Assembly: GCA_902787825.1 (NCBI GenBank)
Contig: CADAHS010000003.1
Coordinates: forward strand, 32,814-96,813
DNA from: an uncultured Ruminococcus sp.
GTDB taxonomy: Bacteria; Bacillota; Clostridia; Oscillospirales; Ruminococcaceae
Length of the DNA: 64,000 bases
Direction: 5' to 3'
Positions 62,534-64,000 of the stretch are shown one piece after another. Positions within the stretch are counted from its first letter, which is position 1. The number at the start of each line of letters is the position of its first letter. The notes beneath the pieces are model-generated. The model had not been told where the DNA came from. It did not search any database and saw only the letters and a program-made list of their open reading frames with translations. Both the position numbers and the translations under genes were made by a program.

Positions 62534-63715
62534 CTATCTTTTTTCGAGCACGCCCATAATAAGATTACCGCAATAGCTGCACCGTGTATTTTCGTCTGTG
62601 ACACCCGTGATAGGCGCACCGCAGCTAACGCACTGGTCTTTGACGACCTTTTTTGCGAGGGCGACCATCAGCGTATCGTCATGCACCTCAAGGGTACAAT
62701 TCCTGAGATATCTGTTGCGGATAGCTCGTCTCATATGCGTAAGCTTTGCCTTGCCGACCGAATACTGCGGCAGGCGGCTCTCCTTAACGAACGGAGATCT
62801 TACGGTTGCAAAGAATTTCGACCACTGGAGCGCTGCGAACAATGCGAGAGTCTTTTTCCAGCGCATTACCACAGCAGGCAGGAGAACGACGATCAATGTG
62901 ACGGCGAACACTATCACATCAAGGATATCCTTTTTTATAAGCTCATACGAGGAGAGGTGTTTTGAAGCGTCAAGCAGCACCTTTTTCTGATATTCTTTAT
63001 CGAAATAATTGCTCACCTGTGAAGCGGTGAACATTACAAGTATTGCGACAACAGATGTCCCCAGGATAACGAGGATAAAATACAGCACAGCCCTGAGCTT
63101 TACCAAGCCTGCTCTGTAGAAATCTGCGTTGCCTGCGGCAGAATGTGCATTGTTTGATATGCTGTAAAAATGCTCTCCCGAAAGCACTTTTGCGTGCAGG
63201 TCGCTGCTATGGCAATAGGGGCACTCGCCTGTGAAATAGACCTTTTTTTCGATATGTGCGCCGCAGTTTTTGCACTCACACAAGCAGGTCTTGCTGTTAA
63301 GCTCGGCATAGGCTCCCTTTTCGCTCTGCTTCAGCACAAAGCCTTTCATATATATCAACCGGTAGAATGAAAGGTGGCGGTACACGGCGCTCGGGCTTTT
63401 CCCCATAACTTTTGAAAGGTCGGCGCAAGTGACAAAGCCATCAAGGTCGCCCTCAAAATAGCTTGAATAAAACACAGCGTTGCCAATGAACTGCGAAGAT
63501 GCGAGAACGAGCAGCAGCACACCGATGCCCACGCACAAAAGCACGATGGACAGCTTCATATCGACTGCTCCCCAGGCATATTCGGGTTTATCCCAATACG
63601 CAGTGAACTCGCTGATTATGTAGTAGGCGCTGACGAAGATCTCAACCACGCTGAAGATACAAAGCAGCACGTTTTTGATCTTGAGTGCAGTTACAAGTTT
63701 TTTTCTGAGATACAT
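62534..63715 (-). CDS. Membrane protein with two zinc ribbons
   Basis: 393 residues from ATG 63715 (GGGGG upstream). Two N-terminal helices (about 12-35 and 53-75), an HTH-like section (LSKVMGKSPSAVYRHLSFYR), a zinc ribbon (CECKNCGAHIEKKVYFTGEC with CPYC), two further helices (about 215-240 and 275-300), and a second C-terminal zinc ribbon (CVSCGAPITGV, CSYCG). I do not know the function. It resembles uncharacterised DUF-type membrane proteins with PCI/HTH parts found in Ruminococcus. Confidence 0.78.
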   Translation of the reverse strand: MYLRKKLVTALKIKNVLLCIFSVVEIFVSAYYIISEFTAYWDKPEYAWGAVDMKLSIVLLCVGIGVLLLVLASSQFIGNAVFYSSYFEGDLDGFVTCADLSKVMGKSPSAVYRHLSFYRLIYMKGFVLKQSEKGAYAELNSKTCLCECKNCGAHIEKKVYFTGECPYCHSSDLHAKVLSGEHFYSISNNAHSAAGNADFYRAGLVKLRAVLYFILVILGTSVVAILVMFTASQVSNYFDKEYQKKVLLDASKHLSSYELIKKDILDVIVFAVTLIVVLLPAVVMRWKKTLALFAALQWSKFFATVRSPFVKESRLPQYSVGKAKLTHMRRAIRNRYLRNCTLEVHDDTLMVALAKKVVKDQCVSCGAPITGVTDENTRCSYCGNLIMGVLEKR

Positions 63716-63791
63716 TGTTGTTTCCCCCACGATCTGCTGTCTTTCTATGATATGCAAATATAGCCCCGCAGCATATGCCGCAGGGCTTTAA

Positions 63792-63865
63792 CGTGCCTGA
63801 TGCGATTCGAACGCACGACCTTCAGAGTCGGAGTCTGATGCTCTATCCAGCTGAGCTACAGGCAC
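63792..63865 (-). tRNA. tRNA-Arg(CCG)
   Basis: 74 bases on the minus strand. Acceptor GTGCCTG / CAGGCAC, D-arm with AGCTCAGCTGGATAGAGC, anticodon loop CTCCGAC (CCG), T-loop TTCGAAT. No CCA is encoded. A palindrome (GCCCTGCGGC / GCTGCGGGGC) follows downstream at 63765-63788. Confidence 0.95.
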
Positions 63866-63937
63866 ATATTCCGGCACCCATTCTTTAAGCATGCCGGTAT
63901 CATAAATCAGAATTTGCCGCAGTGTTCCTGCCGGACA

Positions 63938-63975
63938 GCTGGGGGAAACCCTTTTGGAGAAGGGTTCTCCCCCAG
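63938..63975. repeat. Large GC-rich inverted repeat at window end
   Basis: CTGGGGGAAACCCTT / AAGGGTTCTCCCCCAG, followed by pyrimidine-rich sequence. It looks like a genome-wide palindromic repeat. No gene is seen after it in the window. Confidence 0.6.
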
Positions 63976-64000
63976 ACCCCCTTCCTAAACCTCTTAATGA

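Overview
The window reads as a chromosomal segment of a Gram-positive gut Firmicute close to Ruminococcus (Oscillospiraceae). The genus is inferred from the gene content and is not proven. Supporting signs are strong AGGAGG-type ribosome sites, FeoB with its Cys-rich partner, an EpsC-type CysE, paired half-length chromate transporters, BceAB/MacB-like ABC systems run by ECF sigma factors, and Tn1549-like integrases. It is an accessory-rich stretch with many gene fragments, repeated hairpins and attachment-site copies.

Layout. 1-0.5 kb: end of a feo operon. 0.9-5.2 kb (minus): ECF sigma, anti-sigma, two FtsX permeases and an ATPase. 5.7-10.4 kb: small membrane protein, chromate transporter pair, beta-helix lipoprotein, cysE. 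10.7-16.2 kb (minus): second sigma/FtsX/ATPase operon. 16.4-20.5 kb: integrase remnant, RhuM-Fic protein, YdcF lipoprotein, MBL hydrolase and NifX-like protein. 20.6-29.5 kb: a defence-like island with an AlbA/Schlafen-type ATPase behind nine phased repeats, a WYL regulator with a HEPN-Sel1 protein, small membrane and zinc-ribbon proteins, and a large HEPN protein. 29.5-32.2 kb: attenuator-like leader, AAA-ATPase fragment, esterase lipoprotein.

32.9-40.9 kb is the most unusual block. A LytS-type kinase and a response regulator with a SARP-like DNA-binding domain lie next to genes that share seven copies of one promoter box, two direct repeats at 11-bp period ahead of a -10. These promoters front a DUF3592 membrane protein, a secreted helical toxin-like protein, a 47-residue peptide, and an operon of seven hydrophobic 20-28-residue peptides, none of which I can assign to a known family. 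I think this is the best candidate for an undescribed system: a two-component-controlled secreted toxin and micropeptide regulon.

41.3-57.4 kb: an integrated element, or stack of elements, with a RhuM pseudogene, an ABC-2/lipoprotein module divergent from its ECF sigma/anti-sigma pair (both sides carry the same ECF-type promoter), a sigma factor fused to an FtsX permease, then xis and int. 57.3-62.3 kb: a separate 5-kb satellite-like element in tRNA-Leu(GAG), bounded by a 57-bp direct repeat. It carries int with an embedded XRE domain, xis, a winged-helix protein whose leader is covered by a counter-transcribed RNA, a second small RNA, iteron-like repeats and a small-terminase-like protein. 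62.5-64 kb: zinc-ribbon membrane protein and tRNA-Arg(CCG).
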